NCBI GenBank assembly: GCA_022829145.1 | Contig: CM040758.1 | Span: 17,182,128-17,246,127 of the forward strand | Length of the DNA stretch: 64,000 nt | DNA from: Albula goreensis | Taxonomy: Eukaryota; Chordata; Actinopteri; Albuliformes; Albulidae | Direction: 5' to 3' | Shown: piece after piece, positions 14,401 through 26,228 of the stretch | Layout: each line of letters starts with the position of its first letter | Numbering within the stretch: position 1 is the stretch's first letter | Notes under the pieces: generated by a model | What the model was told of the DNA's origin: nothing | Database searches by the model: none | What the model saw: the letters and a program-made list of their open reading frames with translations, nothing else | Made by a program: the position numbers and the translations under genes

Positions 14401-17400
14401 CTAAGCGACATGTGTCAGTGATATATGCATCTGCTTGTGTGAAAGATGCATCTATGCATATACCCGTAAGTACTACACTCTTGTAGCTATTTCTGACAGG
14501 TTTAAAACTGCCAAGGTGTAACATTTTTTTCTCCTGAGAGAATCAAAGCTTAAAGGTTTCAATTCTTCACCACCAAGTAGATTCTTAACAACTTAGCCTC
14601 ACTGTACTGATTTTACGGCCCACCTGCTGGTTGAGTGCATGGCTCAGAGGCTGCTTGGGAGGAGTTCCAATAGGCACTGCCCTCACAGGAGGACTACCAA
14701 TCACAGGTGAAGAGGAACGAGGGGGTGGGACTCTTCTGACAGATCCCGGCCTTCTTCGCTTCTGATTGGCGGGGGACGCTTTGGTAGCCCCACCTCTTTG
14801 ATGATGGACATCAATGGACTGTCCTGAAGTGGGGAGAAACAATAGGATAATGCACAACAGAGAAAACTTCTGCTTTGCTTCCTACCTAGTAGTATATTTG
14901 CAACCTTAATGTGTGTCATTAATACAAACAAGACTGCCACTTACCTCCATATGAGTGCCAAGTCCAGGAGTGACACTAACTGGCCCGAAGCCCATACTGT
15001 TTTCCCAAATACTGTGAGAATTCATCTGTGATTGAGAGACAGAGAAAATGGGAGTAAGGGACAAGGTTTGACTAATGAAAATGATTGTACTCCTTTTCAG
15101 TGACACTCGAATGGTATACCCATTTCCCACTAGAAATCTGAATCACAGTATGGCATTAGATCTGGTATGCTTAGTTCTACACGATTTTCCATAATCCTTT
15201 CCTCCATACCATCAGCCCAGTAGTAGCTATAAAGCAAGCTGTGTGGGAAAGGGATAAACTGAGTCAGTCAGGCTCCAGCCCTATAGTGGGAAATGGATAT
15301 GTTGAGCTGGCTCATGATGCCCCTTTATCACCTTATTATGGGACAGTGAGTCCTGTAGAAGTGATGGAGAGTGCTTGCCATACCCCTGCCTCACCTGCAG
15401 GGGAGCTGTTCCACGGCGCAGTAAATGCTGGTGCTGCTGATAGCCAAGCAATGGATGGGAGGGGCCAGAGAGGGCGGAGGGAGGGGGCTGTGGATGTGTA
15501 GGCGGGGGCAGGCGGACTCTGTCAGGTCCGGCTGCACCCACCCCTGCGATAGCAGGATCTGCCCCAAGGATCAGCCTGGCCAGAGACTCCGCCAAGTCCC
15601 CGCCACCCTTCTCCTCCAACCCTGGAGGAGGCAGGGAAGAGGGAGGGGGTAGTGAAGAAGGCGGGGGGACACACTCCGCTGGAGGAGGGAGGGGCAACAT
15701 GGAGGCATCCCCACCCCCTCCCACACCATCCCGCACTCGCTCATCCAACTCAGCCAGACGTGCGTGCTCCTCCTGCCAGTCATCGTCTGAGGAGAGAGGG
15801 AGAGAGAGAAGGGGGGAGAATGAGAGAGGATGGAAGAGAGAGAGACACAGTGACAAAGCACAGGGGAGACAGGTATAGTGAGAGTGGGAGAGTGATGCAG
15901 AGAGGGAGACAGTGAGGGATACAAGAATGTTAAGGTCAATTGTAAGAGGAAGGGAGTGTGAGACAGATAAAATGCAAGGATGGGAGGGGGAGAAGCAGAC
16001 AATATGAGGATTTGACAAATTTTCATTTCACAGTGGTATACCACAATATGGAAAAAAAAAAACTGCCACTTGTTTGAGAAAGTCAAATGAAATGTACACT
16101 ACACCCATACACCTAACTTGGATCAAGGTTCTTCACACTGTATCTTCGATTCAAAGCTCACAACATCATTACTAATGAGTGGCTCATCCAGTGTCCAGCA
16201 AAACCACAAGGCTTTCACTGCTGGTTCTAGCCTTGCTGTGTCAAGTACATCAAAAACTGATCCACTGAGGGTGGATCTAAGATGAAGGTAGTTATTCAAA
16301 CAAGAAAGTCAAACAAGGTCATACATGCAACAATCTAGCTTAAATAGAAACTGATCAATGTCAATGCCAGCACATTCTTGGCATACTTATCACTGCTATA
16401 GTTAGGGCTACTCCCAGACAGAAAGGCAAGAGTGACTTGGAATCTCTCAAGATTTGACCACTGCACTGTGAAGCAAGGCCATCAGCTGACTAAGACCAAG
16501 AGCTGTGGGCCTCATGCGACCAAGGGTAGGGTGTGCTTTAGTTGACAAGGACTTTTAAGTCTACTACTGCCTAAGTTATTTGATCAACAGCACTCCAAGT
16601 TCCTACAGACCAACAGTTGTCAGTGATTGATGTGCCTATATACCAACCTATGTGTATAGTTATTTTTATACCAATGCCAAAATTCACAAATGCTACAGGC
16701 AAATGCTTCAGATGATTATGTTTTTGCAGTACTATTTTGTGGGGTGGGGGAATGGTATGACACAGCCATAACTTAAGAGGCACAACTGGTGATCAAAATT
16801 ATGGAAAATAAAAAACATCTGGAGATAAATAGCAAATTCTCAGGTATTACACATTGGGTGCTACATATATATTTATTTCAAGACATGGCAGAATGGAAAA
16901 GGAGGAGCAGAAACATTAATTTTGGGTCATTTGTGGGTGATGAAAACCACAAAGCTTCTGAGTTTTATGGATATCAAGAGGATCTTACCTATTGCTCCAG
17001 CCCCGAAAGTATCATCATTGAACTGATCGATCTCATCTTCCTCTTCCACCAGCCCCTCTTCCTCCTCAAGAGTGCAGTCATCGTCCAGGGACTAGGGGAT
17101 AAAAACAATGGGTGGGGGAGGGGAAAACACTGTTGCCTTAAAGACCTTACCTTGGTAAAATATTAAATTTACCTCTCACAGCCAAACCTGTCAAAATTCT
17201 GACTGTGCCTTACGTGTTTTCCACGTGAAATTTCAAGGAGGCCTAGGGTAGAGCGCGGTCTAATCTTGGCTGGGCACGTGAGTCATAAAGGATGCAAATG
17301 GCCATGCAGCCGGCTGGGCTGACGTTACCTAACCTAGCCTTCCCAAATACATAACTAACACCGCTTAAGACGCTGGTCCATCCTTGACATCTCTTTTGTC

Positions 17401-18448
17401 GGAATCACGCCATTAGACTGTAGATGACTGGCAGGCGAAGGTTATGGCAGCCCATCTCGGCGAGGTTACGTGAATGTTCTCCCAGCACACAAACAAGTCT
17501 CTACATTTCAACAGCCGTGCTAACATAGCCCGCGTTGTAGCAGGTTGACATTAGCTAGGTATAATCTGAACTTCGACAGCGACAGAAACGCCTGTAAACG
17601 GAATGCTTAGCAATAGTTAATATTGCAAGCAACCATTTTGTTGTAATTTTACTGTTTGCAAATTACTACCGTAAAATGAAAATAAATTATTGATGTCGTT
17701 GACTACATTCAAAGAAAAAGTGACTACCTAGCCAGTCACAAAATAAGACATAACAAGGAATCCAAACCGAAGTCATTTACCAGTTCAGTTAGCCCTACAA
17801 CACTTAGCTTGACTTAGATTTGCTGTACTGAACTACTTAATGACATTTGTTTCAAATTCACATTAGAGCTAATAAAGCCACCAAGAAAGCAAATTTCTGC
17901 TGCCTTCGTCCTTTCATCCCTTGTTCTAAATGCTACATCAACAAGGCTCAAATAGGGATGGGGGAGGGATGGAATATCTAACGTTACACCAACCGCGCTT
18001 TTAGCTAGAGAAGCAAAGATAGCCAGCTAGGTAGCAAATGTTACTCAACCAGTGCTTCGTATAAAATCTCATTCTAATCCTTAAATATTATTAATTCTAG
18101 TCATTGTTACGACTTCAGTAAACACAAATGTAGTTTTAAGTAACAACTGACAAAACAGCTTCACCATCATACACAAAGCCAAATTACTGAGTTTCATATT
18201 CACATACACGAAACGTTGTGGTGGGGCCCGGCCCAGCAACTCTCGCGAGGGTAAGGATGACAAGGAAACGCCGGCGCTTTAGGCCGCAAATAAAAATTTA
18301 TACAGCAATGGTCGTAAACAATTCGCTATTTCCCACCCAAAATGTCCATATCGTCCTAAATAACAATACTTCACATAGTAACATTTCTTAAATGTATTTT
18401 AAATCGTCGTAAGTCACTAGAACCTGCAGTTACCTGAAAACGGAACAT
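8406..18448 (-). CDS. patl1: PAT1 homolog 1, mRNA decapping / P-body factor
   Basis: PATL1 bridges deadenylation and decapping: it binds the LSM1-7 ring, DCP2 and DDX6 and builds P-bodies. Eighteen coding exons with GT-AG borders: 18448-18434 (MFRFQ), 17091-16989, 15786-15395, 15025-14945, 14823-14624, 14200-14099, 13704-13618, 13130-12934, 12673-12529, 12206-12089, 11824-11727, 11507-11448, 11325-11115, 10798-10642, 10517-10392, 9356-9265, 9132-8983, 8427-8406. Family blocks in order: acidic N-terminus [15 protein letters not shown], proline-rich middle with [85 protein letters not shown], then the helical Pat1 C-terminus ([34 protein letters not shown]). Predicted length about 785 aa, near the human 770. 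Exons 14823-14624 and 10798-10642 are each one base short of keeping frame. The 10798 acceptor is chosen as CAGAG because CAG would give a stop. Confidence 0.95.
10722..10740 (-). other. patl1: Apparent 1-base deletion in patl1 exon 14
   Basis: The exon starts in frame as [20 protein letters not shown] but the conserved continuation, [20 protein letters not shown], is in another frame. The exon is 157 nt where its phases require 158. The slip lies in the CTCCTCCCTTCCTTCC tract, a low-complexity pyrimidine run on the minus strand. Confidence 0.88.
14730..14742 (-). other. patl1: Apparent 1-base deletion in patl1 exon 5
   Basis: Both flanking exons join in phase 0, yet this exon is 200 nt, not a multiple of three. 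Its left part reads in frame as [16 protein letters not shown], and its right part as [20 protein letters not shown] one frame over. Both halves match the vertebrate protein, so one base is missing around GACAGAAGAGTC. Confidence 0.88.
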
Positions 18449-18620
18449 GTATCTGGAGTCCGGGATTGATAGCTTGCTTAGCTTGGTTTTCCCCCAAGTG
18501 TCACAGCAGCTAAGCGCCGCGCAAATTACGCAGCGGTGAGAAGTGATGTGAGCGCGCCGTCTGTGTGTACGCGCGCTTAAGTTGAGGGCGAGGTTGGGAA
18601 AAGTGTTTATGCAATGATGC
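18200..18620 (-). promoter_or_regulatory. patl1: Probable patl1 promoter, CpG-rich
   Basis: The sequence around the first coding exon is GC/CpG-rich compared with its AT-rich surroundings (for example gcgccgcgcaaattacgcagcg and gcgcgccg near 18510-18560, and ccggcgct near 18270). This is typical for a CpG-island promoter of a housekeeping gene. No TATA box was identified. Transcription start is inferred to lie shortly right of 18448. Confidence 0.5.
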
Positions 18621-20463
18621 CACCAAGCATTGAGGGCAACATTCACTATATCACTATATGTGACAATTAGCGGCCACAAAAAAAAAAAAAAAAAACAATT
18701 TACCCCGTCTCGTAGTTTAAGTAGCATTGTATGTATAGTTACTCCCCAGGTCACTACACATATCTTTACAGTTACTCCTGTTTCCTGTATATTGAGAATT
18801 CCAGAATATGGGCCCTCAATGGACCCTAAACAAAAAAAAAAAAAAATCAAAGCAGTCTTCAAAAATGCATTCGTATCATGCACCATTACAACAAATCTAT
18901 TTCTCTGGAATGAACTGGCTGATCTTTTCCTACATTTGTATATTTTATGGCCAGTATGTTTAACAGAGAAATAGATAAGGCATTTATGAAATCATTCTAA
19001 GCTCTTTTGATATACTCACTTTCTGCATTATTTTTGACATCTGCTTTGTTGTGCCATTCTCCCTCTTGCCTTCTTTTTGCTTGCAATTCTTTTAAAATCC
19101 GCTTGGAGGAGTATAGGAATGTTCAATTGTACATGTGTTTCCTCACTCACTTCATGCAGTTAAAAAAATTACTGTAGTCCAAAAATACTCTTATTCTGCT
19201 ATGGTGATACAGTGACTGCTAGTTTTGTAATTGCCAATAAGTCGTAGCTGAATTGTTTTATACCTTGATTCCTACCTGCATAAGAGGGGCAAATAATCTT
19301 ACAATTAATTGTCATTTTGAGCTACCCTGATAAATGTTTGGCAGCTCTTTCTGAATGAATCATGACAGACTCTGACTTTATACAAATTTGTGTGATAAAA
19401 GTGTGCATAAACAGAGATACAACAGCAAGAACATCATAAAAGTTGCATAGAGAGTGAAATGTGATTGTACAAATCTGTTTCATAAGGCATGTAATTGGAT
19501 AGCCTGTTGGATGGCAAAATAGACAGATACTGTTAAAAAGAATTAAAGGACACTACCTAACTTTAAAGCCAAAGTACAAAAAGTCTATTTTTATTGTTTT
19601 AATTTTACTGATGCAAACATGTGAACTATAAACCAAAGCCAACCACAATTCCCATAAATAACACAAGTTCAAAATGAACATCTTCTCTCAAAATGTATGT
19701 GTTGCTGTCCATTTTAAATGAATAATGGGGTGAGTGTACACTCAGTTTCAGCTTGAAAATCATTCACAAATGAAAAGGATTCATATCTGAGCACCTAAAA
19801 ATAAAATGAGACAGGGTAACAGAAATGACCTATGAAGGTAAAATCTGGCAGGGTTGTAATGCCAAAGAGTAAGGTTAGGTAGTGTTCCATGCACTCAGCA
19901 TATGGCCACATGTAAACAAGACTGAGGCTTTCCTAAAGGTGCTTTATGAAGGCATGGGAGTTGCATATGCAAATGGTTGCAGTTCTTTGCTGTTCAGAAC
20001 TGCTGTCTTTTGTTACTATGTACTGGGAGGGATTTCCTGCTACTCCCCAGAGCCTTGTTAATAGGCCTGTTTTTAATGTGAGTTTTTAGAATGCAATGTT
20101 CATGTTTAAAAGTAATTTATCATTTAGTATGGTTACAGTTATTTCATTTTAAGTTGAAGTTGATGTTTAGGTTTGTCCTTGTGCATAGACATATTACATC
20201 TGTAACCTTTCTTTATTAGATCGTAATGCTCACAAATGAAATTCCAAAATGCAAATGGGCATAGAGCAGAGTCTATGCTATACTTCCTCACCTGCCCTCT
20301 CCACCACCACTCTTTCAGCTGCTTGCATCAAACAGCTTGCATCATTTCATGGTGAATCTGAACAGCCGGAAGCAGATGCTAAGCTGGCACACTGGTGCTA
20401 TCCAAAAAGTGACTGTCCTGAAACACAACCTTTCACAAAGCCTGACCACGAACAGAAAAAAAG

Positions 20464-20467
<4 letters not shown>
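18621..20467. other. Intergenic, AT-rich, no gene seen
   Basis: No supportable reading frame. Contains poly-A runs (about 18678-18695 and 18831-18846) and otherwise unremarkable AT-rich sequence. Confidence 0.45.

Positions 20468-20545
<78 letters not shown>
20468..20545. repeat. (TA)n microsatellite
   Basis: About 39 uninterrupted TA units. Open frames over it that read as alternating Tyr-Ile are artefacts. Confidence 0.98.
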
Positions 20546-20548
<3 letters not shown>

Positions 20549-20929
20549 TATATGCACGCAGAACATAAACACTGAGCCACACAGTATAAACACTTACATG
20601 CAAACAGAACATGGTACATGTAAAGGGTTGACAAGGCAAGGGCAAGGCAAATCATACATGTATACAAGAACAAAATAACCAATATAATCATAGCCAGGCA
20701 GCAAGCAGATAATCCAGACAAAGGGGGAGAGAGCAAGCAGATAGACACCAATAATCTGAAATAGATAGAGACCAAGCCAAGCACATGCAGTCAGACGAGC
20801 ACATAAAAAAAGACAAGCAAAAGCAAATAATAGGCAATAACAGGCAATAAGCAAACAAATGACAGAACATTTAAATAAAATCATTGTGGTCATATACTGT
20901 CAGTAAGATATGCTGAGACTAAAACTAGA

Positions 20930-21760
20930 GAGATGGAAGCTAACAGAGGTCTTTAAATTCTTTTCTGTAGAGATAAGTTTTAAGAAGTTTCTTAAAATTA
21001 TCAAGATCAGGGGCACTTCTCAGAGCTTCAGGCAGGGCATTCCACAGCTGTGGAGCACTGCAATAGAAAGCTCTGGCACCCACGGTCTTTAGCTTGCAAT
21101 GGGGCTGCTGGAGTGAATTGATTGTAGCAGAGTGGAGGGAGCGGGTAGCTATTGTGGGCCTGATTAAATCACAAAGATAACCAGGAGCTGTGCCATGTAC
21201 TGCCATGTATGGAGTCAATGTGTGAAGAAACAGGAATTTTATTTATGTTCCTTATGTGGGTTTCAAATGACAGCTGATTATCAAATACAACCCCAAAGTT
21301 GTGTACATGAACAGAGAGAGGGACTTGAACATTACTGATGTTCAGAGTGAAATGATTAGTTTAATGATAGACGATGGGATACAAATTAAAATGACTTCAG
21401 TCTTAGAGCAGTTGAGTTTAAAAAAAATTGCTGCATCCATGACTTTATTTCCTGTAGGCCTTTAATGACTGCTGTTAGAGAGGCTTTCATGTCAGAACTG
21501 GTGGAATAGTAGATTTGGGTATTGTCTGCATATCAGTGATGACCCAGCCCAAACTTCCTGATGATGTGCCCTAGCGGCAACATATAAACGCAGAACAGAA
21601 GAGGCCCAAAAACAGATCCCTGCGAAATACCCTGACAGACTGATGCAGAGTGAAACTTACCACGTCTCATTAGAACAAATCAAAAGCAGTTTGTGTCAGT
21701 GCATGTATCTTTCCTTCTGAAACAACAAAAATCTTCCTTGTTATGGTTGACTGTATCTTG
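20930..21760 (-). mobile_element. Degenerate non-LTR retrotransposon (RT 3' portion)
   Basis: Read on the minus strand the region gives broken pieces of a LINE reverse transcriptase: a DTVNHN block, then QGSVFGPLLFCVYMLPLGH, then YADNTQ where an active enzyme has YADDTQ, and finally the C-terminal block CSAPQLWNALPEALRSAPDL. A stop codon precedes the YADNTQ motif and several frame changes are present. It is a dead 5'-truncated copy of a clade common in fish (L2/Rex1-like by motif style; exact clade uncertain). The C-terminal piece remains open at 21218-20940. Confidence 0.82.
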
Positions 21761-22514
21761 GAGTGGATTGGCTCATTAGACATTCCTAACTAGAGGCGTG
21801 CCAAAAACAGCACAACCTGTGACTACAGCCCGAGAGGCACGCCCCACTGGGCTCCCTCTCACTGCATTCAGAAGCATCCCATCCCATGATATCGTACCAC
21901 AGGGAAACCAATTTTGTGAGTAGTCTTCGAGGGACTGAGATCTTCCAAGCACAGGTACCACATCTGCACATCTACTAGGAGCAGGTTAACAATTACTGTA
22001 TGAATGTAGCCGTGTGTTTCATAATGTAAAATCAACTTTTATGTACACACTATATTGCATTATGATAATGGATTAAGAGTCTCTGTTTAGGGAGTTATAC
22101 AGCACTAGTTTGAATGCCCTCAAGCATATGTTAACTGAATATTTAGAAAGAATTTACTTCATGTGTCATCTTACTCATGAGAGAATGTGGGGAAACCAGT
22201 CAGAGCTGTTAGTGTTAACAAGGAAACTAATCTCTTTCCAGAGCAGTTTCGGGGGTCATAGACAGCAATTATGATGTAAGAGTTTATGCATAAACTAGAA
22301 GGTGTATTTCCACTTAAAAGATGATTTTGGTGACCACAGAAATTTGTACATGCAAACACGTTAACTATTAATGAAAAAGTTTTAAATGATCTCCTCTCTT
22401 GGCAGATTCTCTGATGTTGGATTAATTTGGATAAAAGGTAGTTTTTATTAAATGGCAAAGGGATTCTAAGCAGAATTTGAACCCAAGACATTGTGGCCAG
22501 CTGTGGGGAAAACA
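21761..22514. other. Intergenic spacer before orphan family copy 1
   Basis: Contains a short inverted pair GGCGTGCC / GGCACGCC at about 21796-21850 that could form a stem of unknown meaning. No gene recognised. The sequence just before 22515 may be untranslated leader of copy 1. Confidence 0.4.
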
Positions 22515-23525
22515 ATGGCTTTGATACCTGAGTTAATGACAGTTGAGGAGCTGAGTGGAGTAACATTCGGACACAAGCCCCCTCGACATGGACTCAAGCT
22601 GCTGCACTGGTTCTCTGCTGAATGTGTAAAGTTTAATGAGGATGGAGAAATGAAGTTACAGTGTGACCCAGACAATGGAGATTATGGGTTCCATCACTAT
22701 GGGAACTTTGAGTATCTCCTCCCTTTCTTTAACCCATACTTTGAAGTGGGAAATCTGAACACTCTGAACCACCCTGGAGCCTGCAACCTGCCGGACTATG
22801 TGACAGAGGCCTACAGTGGTCAGGAAAACTCCTTTGAGCGAAACAAAGACCGCATCATTATTAGCCTGGACAGAGTCACAAGGTTGATTGGGAATGTTTA
22901 CATCACAGAGCACCGAGCTGGCCTGAAAGACTTTGATCCAGAGGGAACTTTTCTCCTGAGTCCCAACATAATCAGAGAGGCTATGTATATGCGGCTGTAT
23001 GATTTCCTGACTCGGGCTGGATTCGCTCACAACATCAATCTGGGAGAGGAACTTTGGGAATATTCCCTGTCGTCAGACAGCTCCTTGGATAGCAGCAAGA
23101 CTGATGACGAAGGCGAGAGCTGTGAATCTGGAGAGTGGGAGGGATCAGAGAGTGGGGGATCCACAGTGTTGGTTTCTAGTTGTGATCCAAAGCTGCAGGA
23201 CCAACCCTCTTATCAAGAGCATGGTTCCTGCCCTCAGTGTCAGAACCAGCTCTTGATTTTCATGCCTGGTCCTTTTCCAGAATCACAGAAGCAAAATCCT
23301 GGCCTGGCAAGTAGGGCTGAGATTATGGATGAGGAAGTTGGGTGGCACCCAACCACTGAAGGGGATGTAATTGATGAAGAGGACACAATGGTTCTTGTGG
23401 TCATTGCAGTGGTGGTTGGAATAATGTTAGTGGTTGGGTTCAAAACATTGGGGTTTATAATTTGTATATCCTTGTGTCTGGAAACAGACTTCAACCTGAA
23501 GTCGGAGTTGTCAAATGTTACCTAA
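22515..23525 (+). CDS. Orphan fish membrane protein family, copy 1
   Basis: I do not recognise a named function. The 336-aa frame has a globular N-terminal domain of about 180 residues with motifs RHGLKLLHWF, DYGFHHYGNFEYLLPFF, YFEVGNLN, LPDYVTEAY, NKDRIIISL and VYITEHRAGL. An acidic, serine-rich linker follows (about 185-215), then a Cys-containing stretch, then a hydrophobic segment VLVVIAVVVGIMLVVGF (about 293-310), suggesting a membrane-anchored protein with the domain in the cytosol. The coding region is unspliced. The start at 22515 is chosen because copies 2 and 1 share everything from this ATG and diverge upstream. The N-terminal domain is nearly identical to copy 2. A poly(A) signal AATAAA lies at 24407-24412. 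An overlapping frame with a very basic tail (see findings) hints that the 3' end may be shifted. Confidence 0.82.
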   Translation: MALIPELMTVEELSGVTFGHKPPRHGLKLLHWFSAECVKFNEDGEMKLQCDPDNGDYGFHHYGNFEYLLPFFNPYFEVGNLNTLNHPGACNLPDYVTEAYSGQENSFERNKDRIIISLDRVTRLIGNVYITEHRAGLKDFDPEGTFLLSPNIIREAMYMRLYDFLTRAGFAHNINLGEELWEYSLSSDSSLDSSKTDDEGESCESGEWEGSESGGSTVLVSSCDPKLQDQPSYQEHGSCPQCQNQLLIFMPGPFPESQKQNPGLASRAEIMDEEVGWHPTTEGDVIDEEDTMVLVVIAVVVGIMLVVGFKTLGFIICISLCLETDFNLKSELSNVT

Positions 23526-24762
23526 TTATCTGTTACCTAGTTGTTTCCAACCTTGGCCTAGAAGATTCACATCCTAAACAAGTGATAGAGCTTCAAATGA
23601 AAAAGAAAAGGAAGAAAATGAAAAGGTGGAAAAGGAAGGTGAAACTTGATGCGTAAAGTGGCTCCTGATCTGGCTTGCACTGGTGTGTGGTGAAGTAATG
23701 CATTCCATTGGCTGGAATCTAATAACATTACACTGTAACTGAAGTTTGGTGGTGGGGGGGGGTACAATATAGACTACAATTCAACATGGGGTCCCTACGA
23801 AAGAAGAGCTCCAGCTGGCAGACAGCTGATTAGTGAGCCTCATTTTTGCAGGGCTGCTAGGGGTCTGCTTGCATCAGCTGCTCCAGTCTCCCTTACTCAA
23901 CCTTGCAATTTAAGGCTTTGTGCAGGTATGCAGAGCACACCCGCTTAAAAATTTGGAAATGTACTGTATACCCACCTACTAGCCTTAGTACCATTAATCT
24001 ATATGTGCTTTGAAGTCATAGTATAACCACCTCCTCACTTGTCAGTAAACAACTCAGATAGCTGATTGGAGATTGGAAACTATATAAAAGTGATGTCACT
24101 CCCTGATAAAACTATATTTATATCGTTACACTGACTACTTTTTGTGTTGTGTTTTTTGCCCTTTATTGTTATCACCATATGTTCCTAGTGCCTCCTGTGA
24201 GGTAGGTCCCTGTTTATTTTCTTATGAGTTGGTTTTCTTTTTACCCATCACCCCTTGTGTTTCGTGTGTGTATGTTGTGGCCACTGTGGACATGATGGGT
24301 GGGCTGAAGAAATGGGTCACAGTCTTTTCTGTGTGGTAAGAAAGCTGGTCTTGGATGTTGGAATGGCATATGCACTGTATGCTACCATGGCTACTCTGCT
24401 CTGGTGAATAAACATGAAAAAGCAACTTATCCCCAAAACTCTGCTGTCTGACTCAACCAGTGCTACCGTATTAATAAATACTCATGTAGTAGGGATTGTT
24501 GGATATAAGAAATATGACCTGTAGGGTTAGTCATGATTGCATTAGAATATACCATAATTGTTAATGTTGTTGATTAATGTGTAAAATGGGTTAACAAAAT
24601 TATGCTTCTGATGTAAATGCTAATTATTTGAGCTAGTTAACATTCTACCATGCACTATTTTTCAGTGATTTTGTGACATGTGGATGTGACATGTAAAAAA
24701 AAACAACAAAGTGAATCCAGTTGAGGAACCTGCATGAGTGACTGCATGATTGATAGATTGCT
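23526..24762 (+). other. 3' flank / UTR of copy 1 and spacer
   Basis: Contains a lysine-rich open frame ending at 23656 and a G-run at about 23752-23762. AATAAA at 24407-24412 is the best candidate 3' end for copy 1. Nothing else recognised. Confidence 0.45.
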
Positions 24763-25672
24763 ACATTATATGGCCAAAAGTTGGTGGACACCTGACCATC
24801 ACACCTGTATGAGCTTTTTGGACATCCCATTCCAAAACCATGGGCATTAATATGGATTTGACCCCTCTTTTGTGGCTATAACAGCCTCCACTCTTCTGAG
24901 GAGGCTTTATGTTTGAGCAAAGGTTTCCCCATGGCAATGGCACGTTTAAAGTCACTGTGTTCTTCAGTATGACCAATTCTACTGCCAATGTTTGTTTCTT
25001 ACGTTACTGAGCTCTTCAGACCGACCCATTCTACTGCCAATGTTTGTTTTTAAAGTCACTGAGTTCTTCAATACGACCAATTCTACTGCCAATGTTTGTT
25101 TCTTAAGATACTGAGTTCTTCAGACCGACCCATTCTACTGCCAATGTTTGTGTTTAAAGTCACTGAGCTCTTCAGTATGACCCATTCTACTGCCAATGTT
25201 TGTGTTTAAAGTCACTGAGCTCTTCTGTATGACCCATTCTACTGCCAATGTTTGTGTTTAAAGTCACTGAGCTCTTCAGTATGACCCATTCTACTGCCAA
25301 TGTTTGTGTTTAAAGTCACTGAGCTCTTCAGTATGACCCATTCTACTGCCAATGTTTGTGTTTAAAGTCACTGAGCTCTTCAGTATGACCCATTCTACTG
25401 CCAATGTTTGTGTTTAAAGTCACTGAGCTCTTCAGTATGACCCATTCTACTGCCAATGTTTGTGTTTAAAGTCACTGAGCTCTTCAGTATGACCCATTCT
25501 ACTGCCAATGTTTGTGTTTAAAGTCACTGAGCTCTTCAGTATGACCCATTCTTCTGCCAATGTTTGTGTTTAAAGTCACTGAGCTCTTCAGTATGACCCA
25601 TTCTACTGCCAATGAAATACCTGAACTCAATTATCAGGAGGAGTGTTCCCATACTGTTGGACATATAGTGCA
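24763..25672. mobile_element. Non-autonomous DNA transposon copy (fish type)
   Basis: The left end reads ATTATATGGCCAAAAGTTGG, TGGACACCTGACCATCACAC and continues as the widespread teleost repeat (ATTCCAAAACCATGGGCATT, GCTATAACAGCCTCCACTCT). The right end (CCCATACTGTTGGACATATA, then GTG) is the mutated inverted counterpart of GGCCATATAGTG-type termini. No transposase frame is present. Between the ends most of the interior is replaced by a 52-bp minisatellite built from the element's own sequence. Superfamily assignment is uncertain. Confidence 0.75.
24952..25617. repeat. 52-bp minisatellite, about 13 copies
   Basis: The anchor CCAATG recurs at 24986, 25037, 25089, 25141, 25193, 25245, 25297, 25349, 25401, 25453, 25505, 25557 and 25609, a period of 52 (one step of 51). 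Unit core: CACTGAGCTCTTCAGTATGA followed by CCCATTCTACTGCCAATGTT. The first four units are diverged; units from about 25141 on are almost identical, indicating recent expansion at the right side. Confidence 0.96.
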
Positions 25673-26228
25673 TGTTTCCATAGTAGAGAACAATTAAAAT
25701 ATGTTTGACCTTAAGCTTGGATGCAATCCAAGAGCCCACAAAGGAAGGAATGCTTGTTTTTTTTTTTTTTGTCTTTGAAAGAATCAGATCATGTGAATGA
25801 AAAAGCAACATACTTCTCCAGTTGTGTAAATCTTATATCTGGAAAAATGCTGACGTGCATTCCTACCTACTCCTACCCATATTGTGGAAGGTTTCACTCT
25901 GAGTCATAAATTCCTAATTTTGTTATTTAGTCTAAACCCATTCAGTTAATAAGAGGAACAGTTAAGAGAGAGCAGGTTGTCTAGAATGAATCCAGAGGAG
26001 TTATCATTATCGTTGGTAAACTGATTAGCTTGTAGACAGCACCTTCATTAGATATTCACTAGCATATGGCTTTTCATTCATTTTAATGTATACCCTCAAT
26101 ACCAAAAACCTTCTGTAACCACACCTCTGTATGTTATTCTATAATATCTATACTGTATACATTTTTATTGTATGGTTTTTTTTTTACAGATTTTTATTGT
26201 AAGTTTTTTTTTACAGATGAGAACCTGC
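25673..26228. other. Spacer, no gene seen
   Basis: AT-rich sequence with a T-run near 25757-25770 and two similar pieces near 26164-26215 (tttttattgta, repeated). No coding evidence. Confidence 0.4.

Noticed and set aside
20249-20784. Several open frames across the TA tract on both strands
   Set aside because: Tyr-Ile repeats from the microsatellite, not genes.
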